Assembly (NCBI RefSeq): GCF_014836325.1
Contig: NZ_JACSQZ010000014.1
Coordinates: 1 to 64,000 of the forward strand
DNA from: Clostridium gallinarum
GTDB taxonomy: Bacteria; Bacillota; Clostridia; Clostridiales; Clostridiaceae
Direction of reading: 5' to 3'
DNA length: 64,000 nucleotides
Positions 18,218-26,274 of the stretch are shown piece after piece. Numbering within the stretch: the stretch's first letter is position 1; every line of letters begins with the position of its first letter. Made by a program: the position numbers and the translations under genes. A model generated the notes under the pieces. That model was not told where the DNA came from. It did no database searches and saw only the letters and a program-made list of their open reading frames with translations.

Positions 18218-18658
18218 TTAAACTTTATATACTACTTTAAATTCTTCACATACAACTTTCATATCTTCATTAAACTCCTTTCCAACTTCATTCATGCACA
18301 TTCTAAAAAATTCTTCATGACATTTTCTCCAATAAGATAGGGACTTATCTCCCTCCCCTTCCTTAAAGGCATGTTCCTTACTTATTTTTTTAAATTCTTC
18401 TATATAAACTTTTGTTGTTTGAATAATACAAATAGCTTCATTTTTTGAATTTAAAATAATACTGTATTCTTCTACCTTAGGCAATGGTTCATTTTCTATT
18501 TCATATAATGGATAAGCAGAAGCTGTTGCTGTTTTTTCCCCTCTTACAACTAAGTCTGCCAATAGATCTGCTTCAACACCAAATGCCCAAGCTTCATATT
18601 TATCTTTAATATTTTTATTTATCTTTTTATATTCATTCCACATCTGTTCTGCGTTCAT
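18218..18658 (-). CDS. ASCH domain-containing protein
   Basis: Small PUA-like ASCH-fold protein of 146 residues. Diagnostic features are FGVEADLLADLVVRGEKTATASAY near the N-terminus (the GxKxxT/S signature in GEKTATAS), PLPKVEEYSIIL, and the C-terminal GEGDKSLSYWRKCHEEFF. ASCH proteins are thought to bind RNA, and some members act as nucleases or amidohydrolases; the job of this one is not established. One copy of the hairpin repeat with its own putative promoter lies 37 bp upstream and reads toward this gene, but ends in a terminator. Confidence 0.85.
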   Translation of the reverse strand: MNAEQMWNEYKKINKNIKDKYEAWAFGVEADLLADLVVRGEKTATASAYPLYEIENEPLPKVEEYSIILNSKNEAICIIQTTKVYIEEFKKISKEHAFKEGEGDKSLSYWRKCHEEFFRMCMNEVGKEFNEDMKVVCEEFKVVYKV

Positions 18659-18694
18659 ATAAACCTCTCCCCCTATAATTCAATTACTAATTAA

Positions 18695-18872
18695 TAAAAA
18701 AGTGTTAAAGTATCATATCCTGGTTCCGTCGCAAGCTCCAAGTCACCTTGCTATGATATTTTAACACTTCCAAACTGAAAGAATGAAATTATAATAACTC
18801 TAATTCTTACACTACGCATTTTACTATTCTGATAAAATTATCTACAATTTGTACATAGATATAATTTCCTAA
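18695..18872 (-). ncRNA. Long-hairpin repeat element, copy b, with putative promoter
   Basis: The hairpin (18695-18775) keeps the conserved apical motif, but its stem sequence (AAGTGTTAAAGTATCATA) is quite different from the AAAGAGATAAACATT stem of other copies while still fully paired. Upstream on the minus strand, 18796-18872 is nearly identical to 31804-31880. It holds TTGTAG (18842-18847), an 18-nt spacer and TAAAAT (18818-18823), a plausible promoter. Together these predict a roughly 115-nt RNA that ends at the hairpin and T-run. Confidence 0.6.
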
Positions 18873-19119
18873 GTAATAAAAAATTTTCAATATACAAATT
18901 GTACCATATTAACCTACTTTAATATTTACTTTTTTAAATAAATCTTTCTTTAGCATATAAAAAATCAATTATATTAATTTTTCAATTTATCTCTGTTTTA
19001 AATTTATATTGATAATGAAAATATAAAAGTATTCAATCAACATATTGAATATTTTGATTGAATACTTCTAAATTTTAAATATATAACATATTGTAAAAAG
19101 CTCAGCTCAAAATTTGAAT

Positions 19120-19542
19120 TTATTTAACCATCTTGAACATTGGATGATTTTCATTGAACTCTATTAAGTCCCATAAGTTACCATACAAATCCTTAAATAC
19201 AGCAACAGTCCCATAATCCTGCTTTTTAGGTTCTCTAACAAATTCTATTCCTATCTCTTTCATTTCATTATAATCACGCCAAAAATCATCAGTTCCAAGG
19301 AAAAGAAAAACTCTCCCCCCCGTTTGATTCCCTATAAAGTCCTCTTGTTTTGGCTTAGATGCCCTTGCAAGCAATATTGCTGTTCCATTTGAGCCAGGTG
19401 GAGATACTATTACCCATCTTTTATCTTGCTCTGGTTGATATGTATCTTCTATTAATTCAAAATGAAGTTTATTTGTATAGAAGTCAATTGCTTCATCATA
19501 ATCTTTTACTACTAAAGAAATATATACAACTGATTGAATCAT
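19120..19542 (-). CDS. VOC family (glyoxalase-fold) protein
   Basis: Single-module protein of the vicinal oxygen chelate superfamily, 140 residues, two beta-alpha-beta-beta-beta repeats. Visible features are VVYISLVVKDYDEAIDFYTNKLHFELIED at the start and FKDLYGNLWDLIEFN near the end (the Glu of DLIEFN is a typical metal ligand). Members include dioxygenases, lyases and antibiotic-binding proteins; the substrate is unknown. The gap of about 460 bp on its downstream side holds only the hairpin element. Confidence 0.88.
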   Translation of the reverse strand: MIQSVVYISLVVKDYDEAIDFYTNKLHFELIEDTYQPEQDKRWVIVSPPGSNGTAILLARASKPKQEDFIGNQTGGRVFLFLGTDDFWRDYNEMKEIGIEFVREPKKQDYGTVAVFKDLYGNLWDLIEFNENHPMFKMVK

Positions 19543-19690
19543 AAAATTTCTTCCTTTCTGTTATTCTAGTTTACTAATATCTAGTTTCTACTTAACAATA
19601 TTATATCAAAAGTATCATTATTTCACATTTTAATACACTTACTCACTTTCTATAAATTAATTCCTAATATATTTTAATTTCGAACTAAAA

Positions 19691-19723
19691 AATACCGCAT
19701 ACTCTTTTGAATAATACGGTATT
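19691..19723 (-). terminator. Terminator after a secreted-protein gene
   Basis: Stem AATACCG / CGGTATT (19691-19697 with 19717-19723) followed by T-rich sequence on the minus strand, 28 bp after the gene at 19752. Confidence 0.6.
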
Positions 19724-19751
19724 ATCATTAATTTATAATCAAATTTGATAT

Positions 19752-20093
19752 TTAATTTATTTTAGTAAAACTTAATTCTACTTCTCCATCGGTTATTATT
19801 ACTATAGTATCTTTATTAGTTATTATACCAGCATTACATTTTCTGTTACAGTTTATATTTTTATAAAGTATGTCAGCATTTTCATCTAGCACAATAATTG
19901 CTGAATCAATATCTTTATTAATAAATTGGAATTGTAATTGATATTCCCCTGTATCATTTTTATTAAGCTTATAAATGCCTTCTTTATAAACATTATTAAT
20001 TGGATTAATAGGTGTATTTGCATATACATTATCCGTTGTAGCAATTAAAACTATTATAACTAATATTGCTATACTGATTAATTTTTTCCTCAT
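19752..20093 (-). CDS. Secreted hypothetical protein
   Basis: Not recognised. 113 residues with a clear signal peptide (MRKKLISIAILVIIVLIATTDNVYA, cleavage after the final Ala). The mature domain of about 88 residues is probably beta-rich and contains two cysteines (NCNRKCNAG) that may form a disulfide. The start is ATG 20093, seven bases after GAGGTG; an upstream GTG falls inside the ribosome site. It is the last of a run of small membrane and secreted genes on this strand. Confidence 0.7.
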   Translation of the reverse strand: MRKKLISIAILVIIVLIATTDNVYANTPINPINNVYKEGIYKLNKNDTGEYQLQFQFINKDIDSAIIVLDENADILYKNINCNRKCNAGIITNKDTIVIITDGEVELSFTKIN

Positions 20094-20208
20094 AATTTTC
20101 ACCTCATAAATAGTGTTTCCTATATATAATATTTAATACCGTACTATTCAATTTTCCAAAAACAAATTCTCTTACTTAGTTTAAAATAATTTTAAACTAG
20201 GCCTTAAA

Positions 20209-20400
20209 TTAATACAGATTAAAATGATTTAATAAAAGTCGAAATAAATTTGAACATACATAAATCATCGCAAATATTTTTGCCTTTACATAGTTTTTAC
20301 TTTTTAAACCAATCAAAAAATAAACAATCATTAAAATAAATGTAACGAGGATAACAATAGCAAGTGAGTATCTAAATAACCCATGAATACTAACAATCAT
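20209..20400 (-). CDS. Small two-helix membrane protein
   Basis: Not recognised. 63 residues, two membrane helices (about 10-30 and 41-58) joined by a short basic loop (GLKSKNYVKAK). A GGGAG ribosome site precedes the ATG. It belongs to a cluster of five small membrane or secreted genes between 19752 and 21869; being co-directional is the only hint of shared function. Confidence 0.6.
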   Translation of the reverse strand: MIVSIHGLFRYSLAIVILVTFILMIVYFLIGLKSKNYVKAKIFAMIYVCSNLFRLLLNHFNLY

Positions 20401-20479
20401 TTTATTATAGCTCCCTTCCCAAATTGTAAATTACTAACTTCCTATAAATTAATAATAGATTAAAATTAGAATTTGTTTT

Positions 20480-20806
20480 TTAGTTGTCCACTCTTTTATA
20501 AATTGTGCCATCCCACACAGAATAAACTGCTATATATTCATGATTGGGATATTCCTTTATCTCATATATTTTTTTACCATTATCCGTCTTACAAATTAAA
20601 GTGCTTGAAATAGTATACTTCTCATCAAGACTACCATAGCAATACTCTTTTCCATTTAAATAAATCGATTCTCCTCGTTCTACGGCCTCATTTTTATAAC
20701 TTTTATTATTTAAAAATTTATATCCAAATAAAGTTATAATGAAAACTATAACAATGCCTCCCAAAAGTAACATCCTTATTGTCTTTCTTTTCTCTTCTCT
20801 ATCCAA
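20480..20806 (-). CDS. Membrane-anchored hypothetical protein
   Basis: Not recognised. 108 residues: a charged N-terminus (MDREEKRKTIR), one membrane helix (about 12-30), and an external domain of about 75 residues with two cysteines (KEYCYGS and TLICKT). Single-pass topology with a small outer domain is all that can be said. GGGGG-type ribosome site before the ATG. Confidence 0.65.
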   Translation of the reverse strand: MDREEKRKTIRMLLLGGIVIVFIITLFGYKFLNNKSYKNEAVERGESIYLNGKEYCYGSLDEKYTISSTLICKTDNGKKIYEIKEYPNHEYIAVYSVWDGTIYKRVDN

Positions 20807-20914
20807 AGTAATCCCCCTACAACTTCTAATTTATTGAGAAGTTTATTAATAAACCAACTCCTTAAAAATACAATTATTAATTTAATATCGAAAGATTATA
20901 ATTTTCTATCCAAG

Positions 20915-21028
20915 TTATTTTCCATAATAAGCTAAAATACCAAGAGTTCCTCCAATAATAAGTGAAATCAAACCAGCCCATAAAATAACAATAGGATTAC
21001 TACAAACTTTATTGATTTTTTCTTTCAT
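20915..21028 (-). CDS. Very small single-pass membrane protein (37 aa)
   Basis: An open frame of 37 codons reads as MKEKINKVCSN, then a clean hydrophobic helix (PIVILWAGLISLIIGG) and a short tail ending YYGK. The first 20 bases overlap the end of the upstream lipoprotein gene in another frame. The charged head plus single helix is convincing for a real small protein, but the ribosome site is weak, so coupling to the upstream gene would be needed. Confidence 0.5.
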   Translation of the reverse strand: MKEKINKVCSNPIVILWAGLISLIIGGTLGILAYYGK

Positions 21029-21509
21029 ACAAATTAAATATTTTTTCTTTATTTTCACCGTTATTTGTTTTCCAAGAAATCTTTACTTCTAAGGATTTTA
21101 AAACTTCTTTAATTTCTTCTTCATTTAGCCCCTTTGAATAAAATATAATTTTTTCACTATACTCTGCAAAATTTTCTCCTTCATTATCTTGAGCACTTCC
21201 TTCTCCAAACCAATATCTCTCTTCATATTTTGAATTAATAACTTCTTTAATATTAGGTACTATAATTTTTCTATTTGATATTTTATTTGAATGTTCTACA
21301 TCTAATTTAAATTCAACTTTTTTAAAATCATCCTTTTTAGGATTTTCTAATTCTTTAGTTCCCACTAATTTAAACTCTTCTTCTGTTAAATCAGAAACAT
21401 TAAATTTCAAACTAATTTCAGGTTCTCCTTTATCTTTTTCGGTAGCACAAGCAGTTAAAATTAAAGATATAACTAATATGAATACAATAGTTTTAATAAA
21501 CTTTTTCAT
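21009..21509 (-). CDS. Hypothetical lipoprotein
   Basis: Not recognised beyond its export signal. 166 residues starting MKKFIKTIVFILVISLILTACATEK; the lipobox LTAC places the lipid anchor at Cys20 or so. The mature part is charged and probably beta-rich. ATG 21509 follows GGAGG at the right distance; the longer frame upstream has no ribosome site. Member of the small-envelope-protein cluster at 19.7-21.9 kb. Confidence 0.75.
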   Translation of the reverse strand: MKKFIKTIVFILVISLILTACATEKDKGEPEISLKFNVSDLTEEEFKLVGTKELENPKKDDFKKVEFKLDVEHSNKISNRKIIVPNIKEVINSKYEERYWFGEGSAQDNEGENFAEYSEKIIFYSKGLNEEEIKEVLKSLEVKISWKTNNGENKEKIFNLYERKNQ

Positions 21510-21572
21510 AATACTTACCTCCATAATATTATAAATTATTAATTCCTTCATAAAAGATTAAAATTATTCACT

Positions 21573-21869
21573 TTAAGTTAAATAGATTATTCTTGGAATA
21601 ATATAAAATATTAAAGATATTGATAATAAAATAATTGCACTTATAATTTGATATTTATAATATTCAGGATATCTATTTTTCATGTGAATTCCACCTAAGA
21701 TAAGTAAAATGCAAGTTATACTAAACAATATTGTTCTAAAAAAACTACCATTGCTTAAATTTGATATGAAATTTCCATTTCTAAAACTTAAAAATATTAC
21801 AATTGCTGAACTTATAATTGAGAAAGCCAAAAGAAATTTCCCTAAATTCTTATAAGATTTCTGTTCCAT
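21573..21869 (-). CDS. Small membrane protein, three helices
   Basis: Not recognised. 98 residues with three predicted membrane helices (about 10-28, 42-60 and 72-92). A GGGGTGAGA ribosome site precedes the ATG. Likely first gene of the run of small envelope proteins; 63 bp separate it from the lipoprotein start. Confidence 0.65.
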   Translation of the reverse strand: MEQKSYKNLGKFLLAFSIISSAIVIFLSFRNGNFISNLSNGSFFRTILFSITCILLILGGIHMKNRYPEYYKYQIISAIILLSISLIFYIIPRIIYLT

Positions 21870-22100
21870 ATATTCTCACCCCATTTTATAATAATTAACC
21901 AATATGAATTATACATTTGCATAACAAATTACACTTTTATTATACACTTATTCGGAATCAAATTCCACAAACTGGTATATACTTAATTAAAAATAACTTT
22001 CTTATCTTTACTTTATGGTATATTTAATACAGTATAAAATATTGAACTATTTTAATAAGATTAAACAATTAAATTATTTATAATATGAAAGGTTTATATT

Positions 22101-22343
22101 ATGAGAATTTCAACTAAAGTAATCTTTTCTATACTAATTTATATTTCAGCAGCACTCCTTAGCACATTTGAGGTTATACCAGATAGTATTGCTATGTTTT
22201 TAATATTTTTTACTCAAGCTATATTTTTCTTTTATGATTCTTATACTTTCTATAATAAAGATAAGATTTTATTTAAAAAAAGCATAATTTCAGGATTTAT
22301 CATGACACTACTTTCATTTACAGGATTCGTATTAAATAATTAA
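22101..22343 (+). CDS. Small membrane protein, 80 aa
   Basis: Not recognised. 80 residues with two or three membrane helices (about 5-24, 28-48 and 60-78). An AAAGG ribosome site lies before the ATG. The stop codon is followed after four bases by half of a hairpin repeat and then by a MATE pseudogene, so the region downstream has been rearranged. Confidence 0.6.
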   Translation: MRISTKVIFSILIYISAALLSTFEVIPDSIAMFLIFFTQAIFFFYDSYTFYNKDKILFKKSIISGFIMTLLSFTGFVLNN

Positions 22344-22346
22344 GAA

Positions 22347-22373
22347 CATAAAAAAGTGTTAAAGTATCGTATC
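22347..22373 (-). repeat. Half copy of the long-hairpin repeat (copy f)
   Basis: Only the left arm of the element is present (AAAAAGTGTTAAAGTATCGT, 22351-22370), matching the left arm of the copy at 18695. It joins the MATE gene fragment at 22374 without its right arm, so the copy was cut by a deletion or rearrangement. Confidence 0.65.
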
Positions 22374-22640
22374 CAATTTTTCGTTGGAATAAGCCTTTTA
22401 ATGAGCATTCTTTTTCAGTCATTAGGTAACATTGTTGGTTCATTTATTTTATCAATAAGTAAATAAGGAGTTATATTTTTAATAGTTCTTATAATTGCCT
22501 ATTATACTAGTGGGTATATGGGAATTATAGTATCTCAGGCTATTTCAGATATTATAATAGCTTTTATTTTTATTGTTTTATTTTATAAATATTTATATAA
22601 GGAATTTAATATAAATACAGTTCCTTTAACTGAGAATTAA
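22374..22640 (+). pseudogene. C-terminal remnant of a MATE family efflux pump
   Basis: Translation in one frame gives FFVGISLLMSILFQSLGNIV, then GSFILSISK, an internal TAA, GVIFLIVLIIAYYTSGYMG and IIVSQAISDIIIAFIF up to a normal stop. This matches the last part of multidrug/Na+ antiporters of the MATE family, where SRQG or SKQG normally follows SIS; a CAA to TAA change explains the stop. The 5' three quarters of the gene are missing and are replaced by the half repeat. It cannot make a transporter. Confidence 0.8.
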
Positions 22641-22881
22641 AATAATGATAAAAAATATTATTCTCTATTAAATTTAATTATTAAATTATATAATTAAACT
22701 TAATAGAAATTCTTATTATATATTTATATATACTTTCTTTATACGAAGATAAAATAAATAATAATTATTATAAGCCCTGAATATAATTATGATTCTTCAA
22801 GTAATTACTTTGAGATAAGATGTACTTTATAAATCTAATTACTTGGCAATATATAGTTTTATACTTTAAGGAGTGTTTTTA

Positions 22882-23847
22882 ATGAAAGAAAATAATATTT
22901 ATGTAGAAAGTGAATTTGCACCTTTAAGAAGAGTAGTACTTACTCAATCTCAATTTGCTTTTCCTAAAAATATGAAGGATTCTAATTTCTTACTTGAAGA
23001 ATATTTGATAGATATTATAGAAAATGAAGGTAAGGATTTTGCTGATGCTTTTCCTAAAGAGCAGCTTAAATGGGAAGAAGAAAGAGAAAATCTAAAAAAA
23101 GTATTAGAAAAATACAATGTAGAAATTTGCCGACCTAGATTATTAACTGATTACGAAAAAGAAGTTGGTGGAGATGATGGTTATAGTAATTTCTTTTCTA
23201 GAGACCCCTTCTTTACTATTGGTAATATAATTATAGAAGGTTCTCTAAGATTTCCTCATAGAAGAAATGAAATTCTCCCTATAAGAGATATTTTGGTAAA
23301 TGAATCAAATAAGAATAATTGTTTTTATCTTTCAATTCCTTCTGTGGATTTTTCCAAGGGAATAGATTCAGAAGTTGGTCCATTTTTAGAAGGTGGAGAT
23401 ATACTTGTTTTAGGTAAAACTATATTTGTAGGAAATTCAGGTTTAGCTTCAAATAAAAACGGTATAAATTGGCTTAGAAATTTATTGTCTAATTTTGATT
23501 ATACTTTAATAGAAGTTCCTCTTGCAAATGATGTACTTCACTTAGATTGTGCATTAAGTATTGTAAGAGAGGATTTAATAATTGTTTGCGAAGAAGCCTT
23601 ATTGAATGGTATACCTAAAGAATTAGAAAACTTTGATAAAATAAGAGTATCTAAAGAAGATGTAAGTAGACTTGCAGTAAATGGTCTTCAAATAGATAGA
23701 AATACCTATATTACAGACCCTGAATTCGAATTTATAGGAAAACAATTAGAGCAAAGAGGAATAACGGTTGAATACATAGACTTTAAGATTTCTAGAAGCT
23801 TTGGTGGATCATTTAGATGTAGCACTCAACCACTTTTAAGAAAATAA
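22882..23847 (+). CDS. Amidinotransferase/arginine-deiminase-fold enzyme
   Basis: Cytoplasmic enzyme of the guanidino-group-modifying superfamily (amidinotransferases, arginine and agmatine deiminases, dimethylargininase), 321 residues. Likely catalytic residues are in EGGDIL (Glu-Asp), LHLDCALS (His) and the C-terminal FRCSTQPL (nucleophile Cys). The pattern is nearest to the amidinotransferase/dimethylargininase branch, but the substrate cannot be named. ATG 22882 is preceded by AAGGAG (22868-22873); a GTG at 22873 overlaps that site. Upstream, 22798-22807 pairs perfectly with 22836-22845 in the leader. A hairpin repeat follows the stop codon. Confidence 0.82.
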   Translation: MKENNIYVESEFAPLRRVVLTQSQFAFPKNMKDSNFLLEEYLIDIIENEGKDFADAFPKEQLKWEEERENLKKVLEKYNVEICRPRLLTDYEKEVGGDDGYSNFFSRDPFFTIGNIIIEGSLRFPHRRNEILPIRDILVNESNKNNCFYLSIPSVDFSKGIDSEVGPFLEGGDILVLGKTIFVGNSGLASNKNGINWLRNLLSNFDYTLIEVPLANDVLHLDCALSIVREDLIIVCEEALLNGIPKELENFDKIRVSKEDVSRLAVNGLQIDRNTYITDPEFEFIGKQLEQRGITVEYIDFKISRSFGGSFRCSTQPLLRK

Positions 23848-23926
23848 AAAAAGAGATAAACATTATATTTCTGGCTCAATCACATCCGCCAAATGAACCT
23901 CATATAATGTTTATCTCTTTGCAAAG
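23846..23926 (-). repeat. Long-hairpin repeat element, copy c (variant loop)
   Basis: Stem of about 20 bp (23850-23868 with 23902-23920) identical in type to copies a, d and e. The apical segment is diverged: CAATCACA and GCCAAATGAAC in place of CCGTCGCA and GCTCCAAGTCAAC. It lies between the convergent amidinotransferase-fold and Fic genes and would terminate the Fic transcript on the minus strand. Confidence 0.75.
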
Positions 23927-23941
23927 TAAATAAAGGAAAGT

Positions 23942-24553
23942 CTATAGATCCTCTGCCCTATACACTGTATATCCTTCATAATAATAACTTGTATCAATAC
24001 CCTTCATATATATTTCTCTATCATCTATTTTAGAAGTTAGTGCTTCTTTTAAAATATATTTTATTTCGATATCTTTTATTGGACTACGCTCCATTGCAAG
24101 AAGATAATCATTTTTATCTACTTGACTCCAATCAACTACTTTATTCAATTCTTTCTTTAACATTAAATCAAGCCATATTCTCATACTACGTCCATTTCCC
24201 TCTCTAAATGGATGGGCAATGTTCATTTCAACGTACTTTTCAATAATTTCTTCAAATGTTGATTGTGGCATTTTATCAATGTTTTCTAAAGCAGCATCTA
24301 AATACATAACAGGAGCAAATCTAAAATTCCCTTTTGAAATATTTACATCACGTACTAAACCAGCAAAATCATATATCTCACCAAATATATATTTATGAAT
24401 TTTAGATAATGAATTAAATTTACCTGCTTCTAGACTATTTAAATATCCACTTTCAAATAATTCAATAGCCTTTTTCTTACTTAATTTTTCTTCAACTCTT
24501 GCTAGCTCAACAGAATTATTAATTTGTAATTTATTTTTTAAAACCATCTCCAT
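23942..24553 (-). CDS. Fic family AMP transferase, class III (self-inhibited)
   Basis: Enzyme that attaches AMP (or another nucleotide moiety) to hydroxyl side chains of target proteins. The Fic core [12 protein letters not shown] is intact (catalytic His, phosphate-binding GNGR). The upstream flap and FIC N-terminal region [15 protein letters not shown] are present. At the C-terminus SYYYEG (residues 189-194) fits the (S/T)xxxE(G/N) inhibitory motif of class III Fic proteins such as NmFic. In that class the inhibitory helix is part of the same chain, so no separate antitoxin is needed; none is seen nearby. 203 residues, a compact single-domain size. Two ATGs (24553, 24547) follow AAGGAG; either could serve. 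Confidence 0.88.
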   Translation of the reverse strand: MEMVLKNKLQINNSVELARVEEKLSKKKAIELFESGYLNSLEAGKFNSLSKIHKYIFGEIYDFAGLVRDVNISKGNFRFAPVMYLDAALENIDKMPQSTFEEIIEKYVEMNIAHPFREGNGRSMRIWLDLMLKKELNKVVDWSQVDKNDYLLAMERSPIKDIEIKYILKEALTSKIDDREIYMKGIDTSYYYEGYTVYRAEDL

Positions 24554-24664
24554 TTTCTCCTTATTTATATATTTTAACCGTACTTCAATATATGCTTATA
24601 TTTATATTATACTCTATTCTAAATTTTCAATAAAGCTATTTAAACCAGTATACTTAGAAGAAAA

Positions 24665-24685
24665 AAGGGCTGCACAGCAGCCCTT
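24665..24685 (-). terminator. Terminator of the maltose operon
   Basis: Perfect 9-bp GC-rich stem AAGGGCTGC / GCAGCCCTT with a 3-nt loop, followed on the minus strand by seven Ts. It lies after malQ and the partial palindromic repeat. Confidence 0.92.
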
Positions 24686-24687
24686 AA

Positions 24688-24755
24688 TTAATCTTATTAA
24701 AAACTACGCCAGTAGTTTTCACCTCAATTCTTCATTTTTAATTCTTAATTTTACA
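24688..24755. repeat. AT-rich palindromic element, partial copy 4
   Basis: Contains the right terminus seen in the other copies (AATTCTTCATTTTTAATTCT, 24725-24744), plus a hairpin AAAACTACGCCAGTAGTTTT (24700-24719). It ends six bases from the malQ stop codon. Confidence 0.6.
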
Positions 24756-24760
24756 TTTCC

Positions 24761-26239
24761 CTAGCATCTGTTATATAACTTTGTTATTTCATAAAGTTCT
24801 TTAGCTAGTTTATCATTAATATCACTTTCTTTAGCTCTCCATGTCCAATTACCACCTAATGTTGATGGAAAGTTCATTCTAGCTTCTTTTCCAAGACATA
24901 ATAAATCTTGCATAGTTGTAATTGCTAAGGATGCTGTGCTTCCCCATATTCCTCTTATAAATCCTCTAGTAATACCCTCTTCATAAGTTAAATTTAGATA
25001 TTTTTTAGCTTTATTTAATTCTTTTGATCCTTCTAAAGAGTTATACCATCCCATAACAGTATCATTATCATGAGTACCTGTATAAGCTATAGAATTTACA
25101 GGGTAGTTATGTGGTAAATCTCCACTATCTTCTCCTCCAAAGGCAAATTGTAATATTTTCATTCCTGGGAAACCTGTAGAATCTCTAAGATCTATTACTT
25201 CCTTTGTCATAAATCCTAAATCTTCTGCTATAATTTCTACATCTCCAAGCTTATCTTTTATAGCCTTAAAAAGATCTATTCCAGGTCCTTTAGTCCATTT
25301 ACCATTTTCAGCTGTTTTATCTCCATATGGTACTTCCCAATATGATTCAAATCCTCTAAAATGATCTATTCTAACAACATCATATATCTTGAAACTTTCT
25401 CTAACTCTATCTATCCACCACGAATAATTATCTTCTTTTATGCTTTTCCAATTATAAATAGGATTTCCCCATAATTGACCTGTAGTTGAAAATGCATCTG
25501 GCGGACAACCAGCTACAGTTATAGGTTTCATACTTTTATCTAAATTGAAATATCTTGGATTTCCCCAAACATCTGCACTATCTTCTGCTACATAAATAGG
25601 GATATCACCAATTATTCTTATATTATTTTCATTGCAATAATCCTTTAAATTATTCCATTGTTTAAAAAATAAATATTGTATGAATACATAGTATTCAATT
25701 TCATCTTTAAGAGTTTCTTTATAGTATTTCATAGCATCTGGTTTTCTTAATCTAATGTCTTCATCCCAATCATACCAACTAACTAGATTGAAATGTTTCT
25801 TTACAGACATATATAAAGCGTAGTCTTCTAACCAAAAACTATTTTTCACTCTAAATTCTTCTATTTCCTCTTTATATTTTCCTATTGAATTTTTATAGGC
25901 AATTCTCAAAACTTTATTTTTGTTTATAAACAACTTATAATAATCAACTTTTTCATCATCTAAACCATAATCTAGATTTGTATAATCTTCTTTTTTTAAT
26001 AATCCTTCTTCTTCTAATAATTCGAAATCTATGAAATATGGATTACCAGCAAAAGCTGAAAAACATTGATATGGTGAATCTCCATATCCAGTTTGTCCTA
26101 GGGGTAGTATTTGCCAATATTTTTGTCCACTTTTCTTCAAAAAATCTGCAAAGGCAAAGGCTTGTCTTCCAAAAGTTCCTATTCCATACCTTCCTGGTAG
26201 TGATGAAACATGCATTAATATTCCACTACTTCTTTCCAT
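24761..26239 (-). CDS. malQ: 4-alpha-glucanotransferase (amylomaltase) MalQ
   Basis: Cytoplasmic GH77 enzyme that rearranges maltodextrins, releasing glucose and longer glucans. Seen: RSSGILMHVSSLPGRYGIG at the start, then YDVVRIDHFRGF (nucleophile Asp), AEDLGF (acid/base Glu) and GTHDNDT near the third catalytic Asp. 492 residues, normal for the short amylomaltase form. It is the last gene of the malEFG-malR-malQ operon, 35 bp after malR, and processes the maltodextrins imported by MalEFG. Confidence 0.96.
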   Translation of the reverse strand: MERSSGILMHVSSLPGRYGIGTFGRQAFAFADFLKKSGQKYWQILPLGQTGYGDSPYQCFSAFAGNPYFIDFELLEEEGLLKKEDYTNLDYGLDDEKVDYYKLFINKNKVLRIAYKNSIGKYKEEIEEFRVKNSFWLEDYALYMSVKKHFNLVSWYDWDEDIRLRKPDAMKYYKETLKDEIEYYVFIQYLFFKQWNNLKDYCNENNIRIIGDIPIYVAEDSADVWGNPRYFNLDKSMKPITVAGCPPDAFSTTGQLWGNPIYNWKSIKEDNYSWWIDRVRESFKIYDVVRIDHFRGFESYWEVPYGDKTAENGKWTKGPGIDLFKAIKDKLGDVEIIAEDLGFMTKEVIDLRDSTGFPGMKILQFAFGGEDSGDLPHNYPVNSIAYTGTHDNDTVMGWYNSLEGSKELNKAKKYLNLTYEEGITRGFIRGIWGSTASLAITTMQDLLCLGKEARMNFPSTLGGNWTWRAKESDINDKLAKELYEITKLYNRC

Positions 26240-26274
26240 GAACTTTACCTCATTTCCTATAAAGCTACATATTT

